Below are positions 14,922-23,448 of a stretch of DNA of 35,362 nt, one piece after another; the stretch's first letter is position 1; each line of letters starts with the position of its first letter. A model generated the notes under the pieces. That model did not search any database. It was not told where the DNA came from and worked only from the letters and a program-made list of their open reading frames with translations. Source of the stretch: an uncultured Clostridia bacterium (GTDB lineage: Bacteria; Bacillota; Clostridia; Christensenellales; UBA1242); contig CALVJT010000050.1 in assembly GCA_944332315.1 (NCBI GenBank), forward strand, positions 1-35,362. The letters run 5' to 3'. Made by a program: the position numbers and the translations under genes.

Positions 14922-17900
14922 ATGAAAAATTTTGAACACACTACTTTAGATGGCAACACTGCCTGCGCTAGAATTGCTTATAAAGTGAGCGAGATAGCGC
15001 CTATTTACCCTATCACCCCATCTAGCACAATGGCGGAAATGTGCGATGTTTGGGCTAGCTCTGGGCAAAAGAACATTTTTGGGCAGACGATGCAGATTGT
15101 TGAGATGCAATCGGAAGGCGGGGCGGCGGGCGCACTGCACGGGGCTTTGCGCGGGGGCGCTTTAGCCACCACTTTTACTGCTAGCCAAGGGCTACTACTT
15201 ATGATACCCGATATGTACAAAATTGCGGGCGAACTTTTGCCGTGCGTTATACATGTATCGGCGCGCGCACTTGCTACGCACGCTTTATCCATTTTTGGCG
15301 ACCACTCGGATGTTATGGCTACGCGCGCAACAGGCTTTGCGATGCTATCCTCTACATCGGTGCAGGAGGCGCAAGATTTTAGTTTAATTGCTCACTCCTC
15401 TACCCTAAAGGCAAGCGTGCCGTTTTTGCACTTTTTTGATGGCTTTAGAACTAGCCACGAAGTTAATGAAATTGAGCTTTTATCTGATGAGGACATTGCA
15501 GAAATTATTGATTTAGATAAGGTAAACGAATTTAAGTTGCGCGCGCTACAGAACACGCAACCGCGCATGTATGGCACTTCGCAGAGCGCTGATGTTTACT
15601 TTGCTAATCGCGAAAAATGCAACTCCTTTTATGAAAAAATACCACATATTGTAGAGGGTGAATTTGAAAAACTCAAAAAATTGTGTGGCAGAGAGTATCA
15701 CATTTTCGACTATTTTGGCGCCAAAGATGCCGAATTTGTTGTGGTTTGTATGGGCAGTGGTTGCGCTGTTATAAAGGAAGTTTGCGAGCAGTTAAACGAG
15801 CTTGGCGCAAAGCTTGGCGTGCTTTTTGTGCGCCTTTATAGGCCATTTGATATGGAATATTTTATAAACGCTTTGCCTAAAACTGCTAGGCGCATTGCTG
15901 TGCTTGATAGGACAAAAGAAAGTGGCGCCACGGGCGAGCCGTTGTTTCAGGATGTATGCGTGGCGATAAATCAAAGCGGGCGTAACATTTCGGTTATAGG
16001 TGGGCGCTACGGTTTGGGCAGTTTTGAGTTTAATCCGGCAATGGCAAAGGCGGTTTATGATAATTTGCAAAGCGAGGCGCCAATAAATCATTTTACTGTT
16101 GGCATAAATGATGATGTAACACACCGCTCGCTAAAAATTTATGAGAATTTTAAGATTATAAACGACAATCACAAGTGCGTATTTTTTGGCATTGGTGGCG
16201 ATGGCACGATTAGCGCGAACAAAAACAGTGCCAAAATTATTGGCAATGCTGGCGGGCTGTATTCGCAGGCATATTTTGTTTACGATAGCAAAAAGAGCGG
16301 GAGTATGACTATAAGCCATCTACGATTTGGCAAAGAGCCTATCAACGAGCCTTATCAAATTGTGGATGCCGATTTTGTGGCGGTGCACAATTATAGTTTT
16401 GTTGCAAAGATAGATGTTTTGCAGTACCTAAAGCCTCAAGGCACGTTGCTACTCAACTGCCCTTTTGAAATAAACGAACTAGATAAATTTTTGCCACAAG
16501 ATTTTGTGCAAAACTTAAAGGAAAGGCAGGCAAAGCTGTACATTATAGATGCGCTAAAGGTGGCAAAGGGCCTTGGACTAAAAAACAAGATAAATGTTAT
16601 AATGCAGAGCGCGTTCTTTTACCTTACAAACATTTTGCCATACGATAAAGCAAAAGCAGAAATGGCTAAATATGTTGTAAAGAGCTATTCCAAATTTGGG
16701 CAAGATGTGGTTGATGCCAACATCAAAGCCATTGATTTTGGCGATAAAGTGATTGCGATTGATGTAGATAAACTTGTTGGCAAGGCGCAAAACGCCAAAA
16801 TTAGTGACATTAAGGACGAATTTTACAATAAAATTATGTTGCCTATTGAAAAGTTGCGCGGGCAGTACATCTCGGTTTCGGCATTTTCGGCGGATGGCAA
16901 CATACCAACTGGTACATCGCAGTACGAAAAGCGCGGAATTGCCACAGATTTGCCTAAATGGCACCCCGAAAACTGCATTCAATGCAACCTATGCTCGCTT
17001 GTTTGTCCGCACGCTGCTATTAGGGCAAAGGAAACCGCTGATGATGCTGGTGCGCAGAGCGCTGACACTATGGTAAAGGGGCGCGGAAAGTTTTGCATTG
17101 GTGTGAGCCCGCTAGATTGCACGGGTTGCGGAAACTGCGCTAATGTGTGCCCTGCTAGGCAAAAGGCCATTACTATGGAGTCTGCCGAGGATATACTGGA
17201 TGCCACTTTGGAAAACTACCAAAAGTTTAATAAAATAAAATCACTGCCAAACACAAACAAATATCTACTAAAAAATTCGCAGTTCGAAAAGCCTTTGCTT
17301 GAGTTTAGCGGGGCGTGCGCGGGGTGCGGGCAGACATCTTATGTAAAACTACTTACGCAACTGTGCGGAGAAAGTTTACTTATTGCTAACGCCACGGGTT
17401 GTTCAAGCATTTGGGGCGGTTCCTACCCTTCTTGCCCATACACAAAAAGCGAGGACGGGCTTGGCGTTGCGTGGGCGAACAGTTTGTTTGAGGACAATGC
17501 GGAGTACGGGCTTGGCATTCGACTTGCTACCGAAATTAGGCGCGAAAGGCTAAAAGTTGTTTGGGGCAAGATTGCTGAATCGCACGAAAACTTTAAGCAA
17601 CTTTACAATAAATGGCTAGAAAATATTGATAATTTTGAAGTTTGCAAGCAAGTTTACTTTGATTTGCTAGAGGCGCTAAAGAACAAACACAAATGCAAGA
17701 ATACGCGTCAGTTGATTGCATTACTAGATGTTGTTATGCCTAAAAATGTGTGGATAGTTGGTGGTGATGGCTGGGCCTACGATATTGGCTACGGCGGGCT
17801 GGACCATGTGCTTGCAAGTGGCAAAAATGTAAATGTGCTTGTGCTTGACACCGAGGTTTACTCCAACACTGGCGGGCAGGCATCTAAGGCTACGCCTTAT

Positions 17901-18461
17901 GGGGCGATTGCAAAGTTTGCACAAAGCGGTAAAAAGACGCAGAAAAAGGACTTAGCTGGTATGGCTATGCAGTACGATGATGTTTATGTGGCTAAAGTTT
18001 GTTTGGGGGCAAACCCTAATCAGACGCTCACTGCTTTTAAGGAGGCTATGGAGCACAACGGACCTAGCATTATAATTGCGTACGCGCCTTGCGTTTCGCA
18101 GGGTATTGATATGTCTAAGACGCCTTTGATTGAAAAGATGGCTGTTCAAAGCGGATACTTTACCTTATTGAGGCGCAAACCAATTGTGGAAAAGAGTGCT
18201 ATTCAATGCGCGGAAGAGCGCTTAAAACAAAACAATGCTATGCAGGCAACTAGCACAACCACAATTAGCAACTCTAACCAAAATAGTGCTGATTTAGGTA
18301 AAGGGGAAGCAAATGTAGATAACCCACAAAATGCTACAAACGCGGAAAAGACAAAATATCAAGGCGGAGTTTCGGGCGAACTTATTATTGATAGTGGCAC
18401 CCCTACTGTGCCTTTGGAGGAATTCCTAAAATTGCAAAACAGATTTAAGAACATCAAATAA
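14922..18461 (+). CDS. nifJ: pyruvate:ferredoxin (flavodoxin) oxidoreductase
   Basis: Oxidises pyruvate to acetyl-CoA and CO2 and passes electrons to ferredoxin, the key step of fermentative anaerobes. Single-chain form with all domains: the N-terminal pyruvate part (AYKVSEIAPIYPITPSSTMA), two ferredoxin clusters (CIQCNLCSLVCP near 685, CTGCGNCANVCP near 732), the proximal-cluster cysteines (CAGCGQ near 800) and the thiamine-diphosphate motif GGDGWAYDIGYGG near 948. The ATG at 14922 fits GAGG; a TTG at 14910 is too early. 1,179 residues. Odd point: a low-complexity Asn/Ser/Thr/Gln stretch (about 1100-1140) is inserted before the normal C-terminal end. It is one of only two plus-strand transcription units here. 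Confidence 0.97.
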   Translation: MKNFEHTTLDGNTACARIAYKVSEIAPIYPITPSSTMAEMCDVWASSGQKNIFGQTMQIVEMQSEGGAAGALHGALRGGALATTFTASQGLLLMIPDMYKIAGELLPCVIHVSARALATHALSIFGDHSDVMATRATGFAMLSSTSVQEAQDFSLIAHSSTLKASVPFLHFFDGFRTSHEVNEIELLSDEDIAEIIDLDKVNEFKLRALQNTQPRMYGTSQSADVYFANREKCNSFYEKIPHIVEGEFEKLKKLCGREYHIFDYFGAKDAEFVVVCMGSGCAVIKEVCEQLNELGAKLGVLFVRLYRPFDMEYFINALPKTARRIAVLDRTKESGATGEPLFQDVCVAINQSGRNISVIGGRYGLGSFEFNPAMAKAVYDNLQSEAPINHFTVGINDDVTHRSLKIYENFKIINDNHKCVFFGIGGDGTISANKNSAKIIGNAGGLYSQAYFVYDSKKSGSMTISHLRFGKEPINEPYQIVDADFVAVHNYSFVAKIDVLQYLKPQGTLLLNCPFEINELDKFLPQDFVQNLKERQAKLYIIDALKVAKGLGLKNKINVIMQSAFFYLTNILPYDKAKAEMAKYVVKSYSKFGQDVVDANIKAIDFGDKVIAIDVDKLVGKAQNAKISDIKDEFYNKIMLPIEKLRGQYISVSAFSADGNIPTGTSQYEKRGIATDLPKWHPENCIQCNLCSLVCPHAAIRAKETADDAGAQSADTMVKGRGKFCIGVSPLDCTGCGNCANVCPARQKAITMESAEDILDATLENYQKFNKIKSLPNTNKYLLKNSQFEKPLLEFSGACAGCGQTSYVKLLTQLCGESLLIANATGCSSIWGGSYPSCPYTKSEDGLGVAWANSLFEDNAEYGLGIRLATEIRRERLKVVWGKIAESHENFKQLYNKWLENIDNFEVCKQVYFDLLEALKNKHKCKNTRQLIALLDVVMPKNVWIVGGDGWAYDIGYGGLDHVLASGKNVNVLVLDTEVYSNTGGQASKATPYGAIAKFAQSGKKTQKKDLAGMAMQYDDVYVAKVCLGANPNQTLTAFKEAMEHNGPSIIIAYAPCVSQGIDMSKTPLIEKMAVQSGYFTLLRRKPIVEKSAIQCAEERLKQNNAMQATSTTTISNSNQNSADLGKGEANVDNPQNATNAEKTKYQGGVSGELIIDSGTPTVPLEEFLKLQNRFKNIK

Positions 18462-18478
18462 ATTATTTACTATTTTAC

Positions 18479-18513
18479 AAAAATCCTTACACTCTCGTGT
18501 AAGGATTTTTTTA
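18479..18513 (+). terminator. nifJ terminator
   Basis: AAAATCCTTACAC, TCTC loop, GTGTAAGGATTTTTTT, 18 bases after the stop. Confidence 0.9.
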
Positions 18514-18581
18514 TATTTATGTTTTTTTATGAGGTATTAAATTCATTGTTTTATTGTGTGTATTTTTTATATACCACTCCA

Positions 18582-18649
18582 CCACTTGTACAAAGGCGTG
18601 ATGACGCACTCCCGTAGTGCTATGTTGCTTTGTAGTATACCAATTGTGG
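18582..18649. repeat. nested hairpin between convergent nifJ and cysS
   Basis: CCACTTG pairs with CAA-TTGTGG, TACAAAG (18589-18595) with CTTTGTA (18628-18634), and GCACT with AGTGC around CCCGT (18606-18620). The tip matches the core shared with the 230-bp element and the 94-bp tandem repeat. It lies just downstream of cysS and may end that transcript or be a decayed element. Confidence 0.55.
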
Positions 18650-18665
18650 CGTACCATCCCGCAAG

Positions 18666-20084
18666 TTAAATTTTGCCGTATTCTTTTAGATGTATGCAGG
18701 AGCCGTTTTTATTATCCTCGATAACAAAGCCCATACTTTCAATTTTATCGCGAATTTCATCGGCAAGTTGATAGTTCTTTTCTTTGCGCGCTTGTTCTCT
18801 ATCGCGGAGCAAGAGTCTTGCATTTTGCTTTTCAAGTTGACTTATGCCTTGATAGTCCTCTAGTTCATTTAATCTATAATCGGCGTTTTCTAGGTCTAGC
18901 CCCAACACTTTATCAAACTTGATAATTGTTGCCAATTTATCCTCGGGCTTTTCCTTGCTATTAAGCAAATCCCAAAGTGATGTTATTGCAAGCGATGTAT
19001 TTAGGTCGTCATCCAGTGCATCGCGAAAGGTGTTTAGGTACTTATCAACAATTTGTCCGCCCACATTATTCACTATTGCGCTTACGGCTTTCCAAATTTT
19101 TACAAGTTCGTTTTGTGCGTTGTGGATATTCTCCCAAGTAAAGTTAAACGATTTTTTATAATCACCCTTTAACAGCATATATCTTAAGGCTAATGGGTGG
19201 TACCCTTTGTTTTTTAGGTCATCCAAAGTGTAGCCGTTGCCCAAAGATTTTGACATTTTGGTGCCATCTACCATCAGGTGCCCACTATGTAGCCAATAGT
19301 TTACAAACTTTTTGCCTGTGGCGCCCTCGCTTTGCGCTATTTCGTTGGTGTGGTGTATTTTTATGTGCTCCACTCCGCCGGTGTGGATATCCACTTGTTC
19401 GCCTAGATAATGCAAACACATTGCACTGCACTCTATGTGCCAACCTGGGTAGCCTACGCCCCAAGGGCTATCCCACTTCATAATATGGTCGGGCTTATTT
19501 AGTATCCAAAGGGCAAAGTCCCAAGGGTTGCGCCTTTCGTCATCTACCTCCACCCTTGCGCCTGCTTTTTGATTTTCTAAATCTAGGTTGGCAAATTCGG
19601 CGTACTTTGCAAATTTGGATGTATCAAACTGCAAACCCACTTTTGTTTTGTAGACATATCCGTTTGCTTCTAGGCGCTTTATAAGTTCTATCATATGGTC
19701 GACATTTTCGGTGGCGCGCGCTATGATGCTGGGCATTGAGATGTTCATTTCGCTTAAATTTTCAAAAAACATTTTTTCGTACTTGCGCGCTATATCCCAA
19801 GGGGTCAAATTTTCCTGCTTGGCGCGGACTTCCATTTTATCATCGGCGTCATCGGCATCGTTTAGGTTGTGCCCCACATCTGTTACATTCATAACCTGCT
19901 TTACTCTGTAGCCTAAGTCGCGCAGATATCTAACTAGGGTATCGCTCATAAGGTACGCTTTTAGGTGCCCTATGTGCGGGTGCGAATACACTGTCATACC
20001 GCAGGAGTACACTGTAACTTCGTTTGGATGTATTGGCTTAAAAACTTCGTTTTGTTTGGTTGCTGTGTTATATAATTTTAACAT
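18666..20084 (-). CDS. cysS: cysteinyl-tRNA synthetase
   Basis: Class I enzyme that charges tRNA-Cys. The HIGH motif is HPHIGH (35-40); KMSKS is in DGTKMSKSLGNGYT. Zinc ligands: Cys28 in YSCGMTVY, the cysteine in HIECSAMCLHYLGE, and His in HHTNEIAQSE. 472 residues, normal length. RBS AAAGGA before the ATG. No T-box motifs are visible upstream, though T-boxes are common before this gene in Bacillota. It converges with nifJ. Confidence 0.97.
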   Translation of the reverse strand: MLKLYNTATKQNEVFKPIHPNEVTVYSCGMTVYSHPHIGHLKAYLMSDTLVRYLRDLGYRVKQVMNVTDVGHNLNDADDADDKMEVRAKQENLTPWDIARKYEKMFFENLSEMNISMPSIIARATENVDHMIELIKRLEANGYVYKTKVGLQFDTSKFAKYAEFANLDLENQKAGARVEVDDERRNPWDFALWILNKPDHIMKWDSPWGVGYPGWHIECSAMCLHYLGEQVDIHTGGVEHIKIHHTNEIAQSEGATGKKFVNYWLHSGHLMVDGTKMSKSLGNGYTLDDLKNKGYHPLALRYMLLKGDYKKSFNFTWENIHNAQNELVKIWKAVSAIVNNVGGQIVDKYLNTFRDALDDDLNTSLAITSLWDLLNSKEKPEDKLATIIKFDKVLGLDLENADYRLNELEDYQGISQLEKQNARLLLRDREQARKEKNYQLADEIRDKIESMGFVIEDNKNGSCIHLKEYGKI

Positions 20085-20211
20085 TTTTATTCCTTTATAA
20101 CTTATACTTTATTTATTAAATTAATTATGCTTTTATTTAATCAAATATAATTTTCGCCCTTATAATTTTAATTTTGTTTCCTTATAAATTATTTTATTAA
20201 TTTTAACAATT

Positions 20212-20263
20212 TATTATATTATAAAATAATGATAAATTATTATATTATAAAATAATGATAAAC
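20212..20263. repeat. 26-bp AT-rich tandem repeat
   Basis: Two units of TATTATATTATAAAATAATG plus ATAAAT, in the cysS leader region. Confidence 0.7.
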
Positions 20264-20274
20264 TTAACGATAAT

Positions 20275-20303
20275 ATTATAGCACAATTTTATAAAAAAGA
20301 AAA
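20275..20303 (-). promoter_or_regulatory. possible cysS promoter
   Basis: TGCTATAAT, an extended -10, at 20275-20283, with a weak -35 TTTTCT at 17 bases. Confidence 0.35.
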
Positions 20304-20433
20304 TTAAATTGTATAAAATAGTGCCCCTATGTTCAAATTGCGTGCATTTGATTACGCCAAAGATGATGTAAAACTTTGAAAGCCAAGCTGTATTTAATGT
20401 AAATTTACCCAAAATGAGTGCTTAATGGTAGAA

Positions 20434-20493
20434 TAGTATTAGATTCGAATTTTTGCTAAGCTCTTTCTGCCACATATTTAACTCCCCCCCCAC
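20434..20493 (-). repeat. decayed MITE-like repeat
   Basis: On minus: GTGGGGGGGGAGTTAAATA, then GGCAGAAAGAGCTTAGC and AAAAATTCGAATCTAATAC, as in the family interior. It contains a short C homopolymer (minus: G run). Confidence 0.5.
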
Positions 20494-20573
20494 CAAAAAA
20501 AAATATAACAGTTAAAAGGGTTTAATTATTATATGTGTTTGATAAATAATATTTGTGATAAAAATAAAAAAAC

Positions 20574-20673
20574 AGTTTTTTATTATTAATGGGGGTATAG
20601 CAAGTTATAAGTTCAGACCTTTGTTAAACTTTTTCTACTAAATATTTAACTACCCCACGAATATTATGGAACC
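20574..20673 (-). repeat. MITE-like ~100-bp repeat, copy C
   Basis: On minus: GGTTCCATAATATTCGTGGG to CCCCCATTAATAATAAAAAA, with the interior TTTAGTAGAAAAAGTTTAAC. It lies seven bases past the 3' end of the RNase P RNA. Confidence 0.85.
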
Positions 20674-20680
20674 AAAAAAT

Positions 20681-21043
20681 ACTTATATTTGATTTTTTAG
20701 GTTAGACTGTAAGCCGAGTTCTGTCGAGAGTGACCATCTATCTAGACTTGCCGTCACCGACAAGTTCAAGCGGCGTAGTTCGAAAGTCGGACGGACAGCC
20801 CTTTTTGACTTTCTGCCTTGCATCAGGTGGGGTTTACAGAATGCTTTAGTCGCCAAAAGCACTGGTGAGCTCTTACCTCGCCTTTCCACCCTTACCACAA
20901 AGTGGCGGTATATCTCTGTTGCACTTTCCTTAGAGTTGCCTCCACAAGCCGTTAGCTTGCACCTTGTCCTGCGATGCTCGGACTTTCCTAATTGCTATTA
21001 CACAATTCGGTCACTTATCTAGCCTAAAAAATCAAATATAAGT
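20681..21043 (-). ncRNA. rnpB: RNase P RNA
   Basis: Catalytic RNA of RNase P, which matures tRNA 5' ends. Universal segments on minus: GGAAAGTCCGAGCATCGCAG near the 5' end, AACGGCTTGTGGAGGCAA, GTGCAACAGAGATATACCGC, AGGGTGGAAAGGCGAGGTAA, and the 3' ACAGAACTCGGCTTACAG. It looks like the ancestral (A) type. Unusually, 21 bases at each end (20681-20701 and 21023-21043) are perfectly complementary, giving a very long P1 helix; a T run follows, so the helix can also serve as terminator. Mature ends may be shorter. Confidence 0.95.
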
Positions 21044-21050
21044 GTAGTTT

Positions 21051-21079
21051 ATTATATCAGATTATAAAAATAAAATCAA
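21051..21079 (-). promoter_or_regulatory. rnpB promoter
   Basis: TTGATT (21074-21079), 17 bases, TATAAT (21051-21056); the predicted start falls at the outer end of P1. Confidence 0.8.
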
Positions 21080-21737
21080 TAATATGCCAACATTTTTTTA
21101 TACCTCAATTGCAACAAATGATATAAAATCAAAAACTGTATAATAAAATTTAGGTTTTAGCCGTTAAATGCGCTTTTAATTTCCAACTTAGCCTTTAACT
21201 AAGTTTTGCCCCAAAATGTTGCATAGAATTTGTTTTTATAAGAACAAAAAGGTTATATAACAATACTTGTGGTTGATGTAGTTGATTTAAGAAACCACGC
21301 CCCATATAAAAAAAACAAAAAACACATTTTGTTTTTTATTTAGTGTATCTTTTATTTGCTTAGATTTTCCGAACCCCAGCTATGATGTTGAGTTATTTAG
21401 ATTCTAATTCATAACAATCTTTTAATTCATTATATTTAATATTTTCGGCACAAGTTTCGGCAACATTATTTATTAGTTTGTTGTTGTTTGAAATTTGATT
21501 TGCATTAACCAAGGTTGCGAATACTCCCAAATAGCTTTATAAAAATTTATTTTATTGCCCCTTATTTGGCACACACAACAACTTTATAGTGCTGTACACG
21601 CAATTATATATGCAACATTTGGCATCTAAAAATGTATTAAATTGCATCACATAATTTATAATATTGTCAATATTTTTAATAATAAAATATTTTTTACACA
21701 AGATATTGTTGATTAAAAATATTTGTGGAGGCAATAA
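21080..21737. other. gene-poor region between rnpB and mazF unit
   Basis: No convincing gene. It contains a short dispersed repeat (21202-21235), MITE-like traces near 21246-21300, an AAAAACAAAA/TTTTGTTTTT hairpin (~21311-21336), and on minus an open stretch of ~46 codons ending at 21393 (LVNANQISNNNKLINNVAE), which could be a gene remnant. Confidence 0.4.
21202..21235 (+). repeat. short ~34-bp dispersed repeat, copy 3
   Basis: AGTTTTGCCCCAAAATGTTG then CATAGAATTTG; matches the copies at 10116 and 11501. Confidence 0.5.
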
Positions 21738-21911
21738 TTGAATATAGGCAACAAAAAAGATAAAACTTGTAACAAAATTACAAAAGATTTGCATAAAATG
21801 GAAAAGGTAATGAAAAAACTAGACTTTGATTTTTTGCAGGTTGATACAATTTGCGTTGATGTTGAAAATGAAAGTTTAGAACTATATTTGTTGTACCTAA
21901 AAGGAGATTAG
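21738..21911 (+). CDS. 57-codon gene before mazF, candidate antitoxin
   Basis: Starts with TTG behind TGGAGG and ends three bases before the mazF ATG, in the same frame (TAG TGG ATG). The product has a basic, Lys-rich first half and an acidic second half (DFLQVDTICVDVENESLEL). The mazF ribosome site AAAGGAG lies in its last codons, so translation is likely coupled. It does not resemble the ribbon-helix-helix or AbrB-type partners of MazF that I know. An antitoxin role is inferred from position alone; an ATG at codon 21 is an alternative start giving 37 residues. Confidence 0.6.
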   Translation: MNIGNKKDKTCNKITKDLHKMEKVMKKLDFDFLQVDTICVDVENESLELYLLYLKGD

Positions 21912-21914
21912 TGG

Positions 21915-22262
21915 ATGACAGTAAGGCGCGGTGAAATTTATTATGCCGATTTAAGCCCCGTTGTGGGTAGCGAGCAAGGTGGCGTTCGCCCTGTGCTGAT
22001 TTTGCAAAACGATATAGGCAACAAGTATGCGCCCACTGTGATTGTGGCTGCCATTACTAGCCAACTTACAAAGGCTAAATTGCCTACGCACATCGAATTG
22101 CCTTGCCAAAACTACGGCCTTACTAAAGATTCCATTATACTTTGCGAGCAGATTCGCACGCTAGATAAACGGCGTTTGGGTGAATGTTTGGGCATACTAC
22201 CAAAATCTATGATGAAAGATATTGATTACGCCCTTTCGTTAAGTTTGGGCATAAACTCCTAA
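21915..22262 (+). CDS. mazF: MazF/EndoA-type mRNA interferase
   Basis: Sequence-specific endoribonuclease toxin. It closely follows Bacillus Endo[76 protein letters not shown]. The catalytic Arg25 (GGVRP) and Thr48 (AAITSQ) are present, so it is probably active. 115 residues, full length. It is cotranscribed with the preceding 57-codon gene and ends at a good terminator. Both genes are on the plus strand amid minus-strand neighbours. Confidence 0.96.
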   Translation: MTVRRGEIYYADLSPVVGSEQGGVRPVLILQNDIGNKYAPTVIVAAITSQLTKAKLPTHIELPCQNYGLTKDSIILCEQIRTLDKRRLGECLGILPKSMMKDIDYALSLSLGINS

Positions 22263-22363
22263 ATACGGCACAACTACATATATTCCCATTACTATGGAAG
22301 TGCGCGTAAGGTTATTGAGTGTAGTGATAAACAAATAATTTAGCACACAATAAAATAAAATAA

Positions 22364-22394
22364 AAACTGCAAGAAAAGAGCTTGCAGTTTTTTA
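22364..22394 (+). terminator. mazF terminator
   Basis: AAAACTGCAAG, loop AAAAGAG, CTTGCAGTTTTTT. The next bases are the GGTTCT end of a MITE-like repeat. Confidence 0.9.
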
Positions 22395-22463
22395 GGTTCT
22401 ATAATATTATGCGGTTAATTAGCAGAAAGAGCTTAGCAAAAACAACTCTTTAACCCCCGAACC
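22395..22463 (+). repeat. short MITE-like repeat, copy F (69 bp)
   Basis: Ends GGTTCTATAATATTATGCGG and TTTAACCCCCGAACC; interior TTAGCAGAAAGAGCTTAGC. It looks like an internally deleted form abutting the mazF terminator. Confidence 0.7.
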
Positions 22464-22561
22464 ATTTTTTATAAAAAATATTTAACAAAATATCTATTGG
22501 TCTCAAATACTTTTTATAAGTGATTTCTTTACTCACTTATACTTTTACATAAATTTAAGAA

Positions 22562-23386
22562 TTATAGAGTTGGCACTTGCTGATTGTTTATTCTTGGCGC
22601 GCTTATTTTTATTAAAACTTTACTTGGGGCGGGCACAATTTCTTTGCTAAAATAATTATTAAGATAGTAAAACAAATCGGTTTGTTCAAAATTATTAAAT
22701 TTTGATTTATTCATAGGTATGCCTGCAACTAATGCTTTTTGGCAGACTGCTATGTTTGTTTTTTTATCTACAAGCCACTTTATAGGCTCTACTTTTACAA
22801 AATAATCTTGCCCATCCACAACTAAAACATCACCTAAATTTACTGTGCTAGAGTTTGCTCTATTATAAAGGTGTGCTGTTACTTTGATAAACTTATTTCC
22901 ATTGTACTCTAACTCGGGCAACTCTTGGGGCTCAAATGCGCGCTCGCCCGCTTTTGCCCCGTTTATTGTGTAAAATTTACCCGTATAGTTTGCTAAATTT
23001 ATGTCTATATTCTGCAAATTTACAATTGTTTGCGGATATTCGCCTGCAATACACACAAAACACTTATCGTTTTCGCCTACAATTTTGCAAGTATGAAAAA
23101 GTTTTTGCAGTTCGCTAAACTCCATTGCTGGCCTTATGGACATATATCTTGCGCGCATAGGGCTTATTCCCATACCCTCGTTATGATATACTGCTGTAAC
23201 AAATACTTGATTGTAGGTAGATGACCACCACATTGTTGTAAAATTGCTATCATCTTTATTAAAATTTCCGCCCAAAAGCACTGCAAAATCGGTTGGTTGA
23301 CACTTTTTATCGGCTTTTAGCATTGGCAACTCTGCTTTTATGGATGTATCCCAAATTTCATCCTCGGTCAATAATCTTATACTCAT
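22562..23386 (-). CDS. hypothetical protein with DUF6273-like segments
   Basis: 274 residues, no signal peptide or membrane span. The N-terminal half has a WWSSTYNQVFVTAV stretch followed by MRARYMSIRPAMEF; this W-W ... R-P-A pattern is typical of C-type-lectin/FGE-like folds such as DUF6273. The C-terminal half has FVKVEPIKWLVDKKTNIAV and FNNFEQTDLFYYLNNYFS, which resemble the 'PIKW-V' and 'S-I-R-WLN' parts of the same group, in the opposite order. Function unknown; such domains occur in surface, phage-tail and sensor proteins. It has a good promoter, with a 94-bp tandem repeat just upstream. Family assignment is tentative. Confidence 0.7.
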   Translation of the reverse strand: MSIRLLTEDEIWDTSIKAELPMLKADKKCQPTDFAVLLGGNFNKDDSNFTTMWWSSTYNQVFVTAVYHNEGMGISPMRARYMSIRPAMEFSELQKLFHTCKIVGENDKCFVCIAGEYPQTIVNLQNIDINLANYTGKFYTINGAKAGERAFEPQELPELEYNGNKFIKVTAHLYNRANSSTVNLGDVLVVDGQDYFVKVEPIKWLVDKKTNIAVCQKALVAGIPMNKSKFNNFEQTDLFYYLNNYFSKEIVPAPSKVLIKISAPRINNQQVPTL

Positions 23387-23404
23387 TTGTGTACCTCTTG
23401 CTTA

Positions 23405-23433
23405 ATGATATCACATTTTTTGCAAAATTGCAA
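23405..23433 (-). promoter_or_regulatory. promoter of the DUF6273-like gene
   Basis: TTGCAA (23428-23433), 17 bases, TATCAT (23405-23410), before AAGAGG and the ATG. Confidence 0.65.
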
Positions 23434-23448
23434 TACAAAACGCAAAGT

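Larger units (their letters stand above)
20085..20433. other. AT-rich region upstream of cysS
   Basis: No gene seen. It contains a 26-bp tandem repeat at 20212-20263 and a possible extended -10 promoter for cysS at 20275-20303. The rest is plain AT-rich sequence. Confidence 0.5.

Noticed and set aside
20085-20340. T-box leader before cysS
   Set aside because: No T-box or specifier-loop sequence was found; the region is simple AT-rich DNA.
21552-21794. 80-codon minus-strand open frame overlapping the start of the mazF unit
   Set aside because: Isoleucine/asparagine-rich translation of AT-rich DNA without ribosome site; it conflicts with the better-supported 57-codon gene.
22562-23386. Variable protein of a diversity-generating retroelement
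   Set aside because: Although the fold hints at a C-type lectin, there is no reverse transcriptase and no template repeat in the window.
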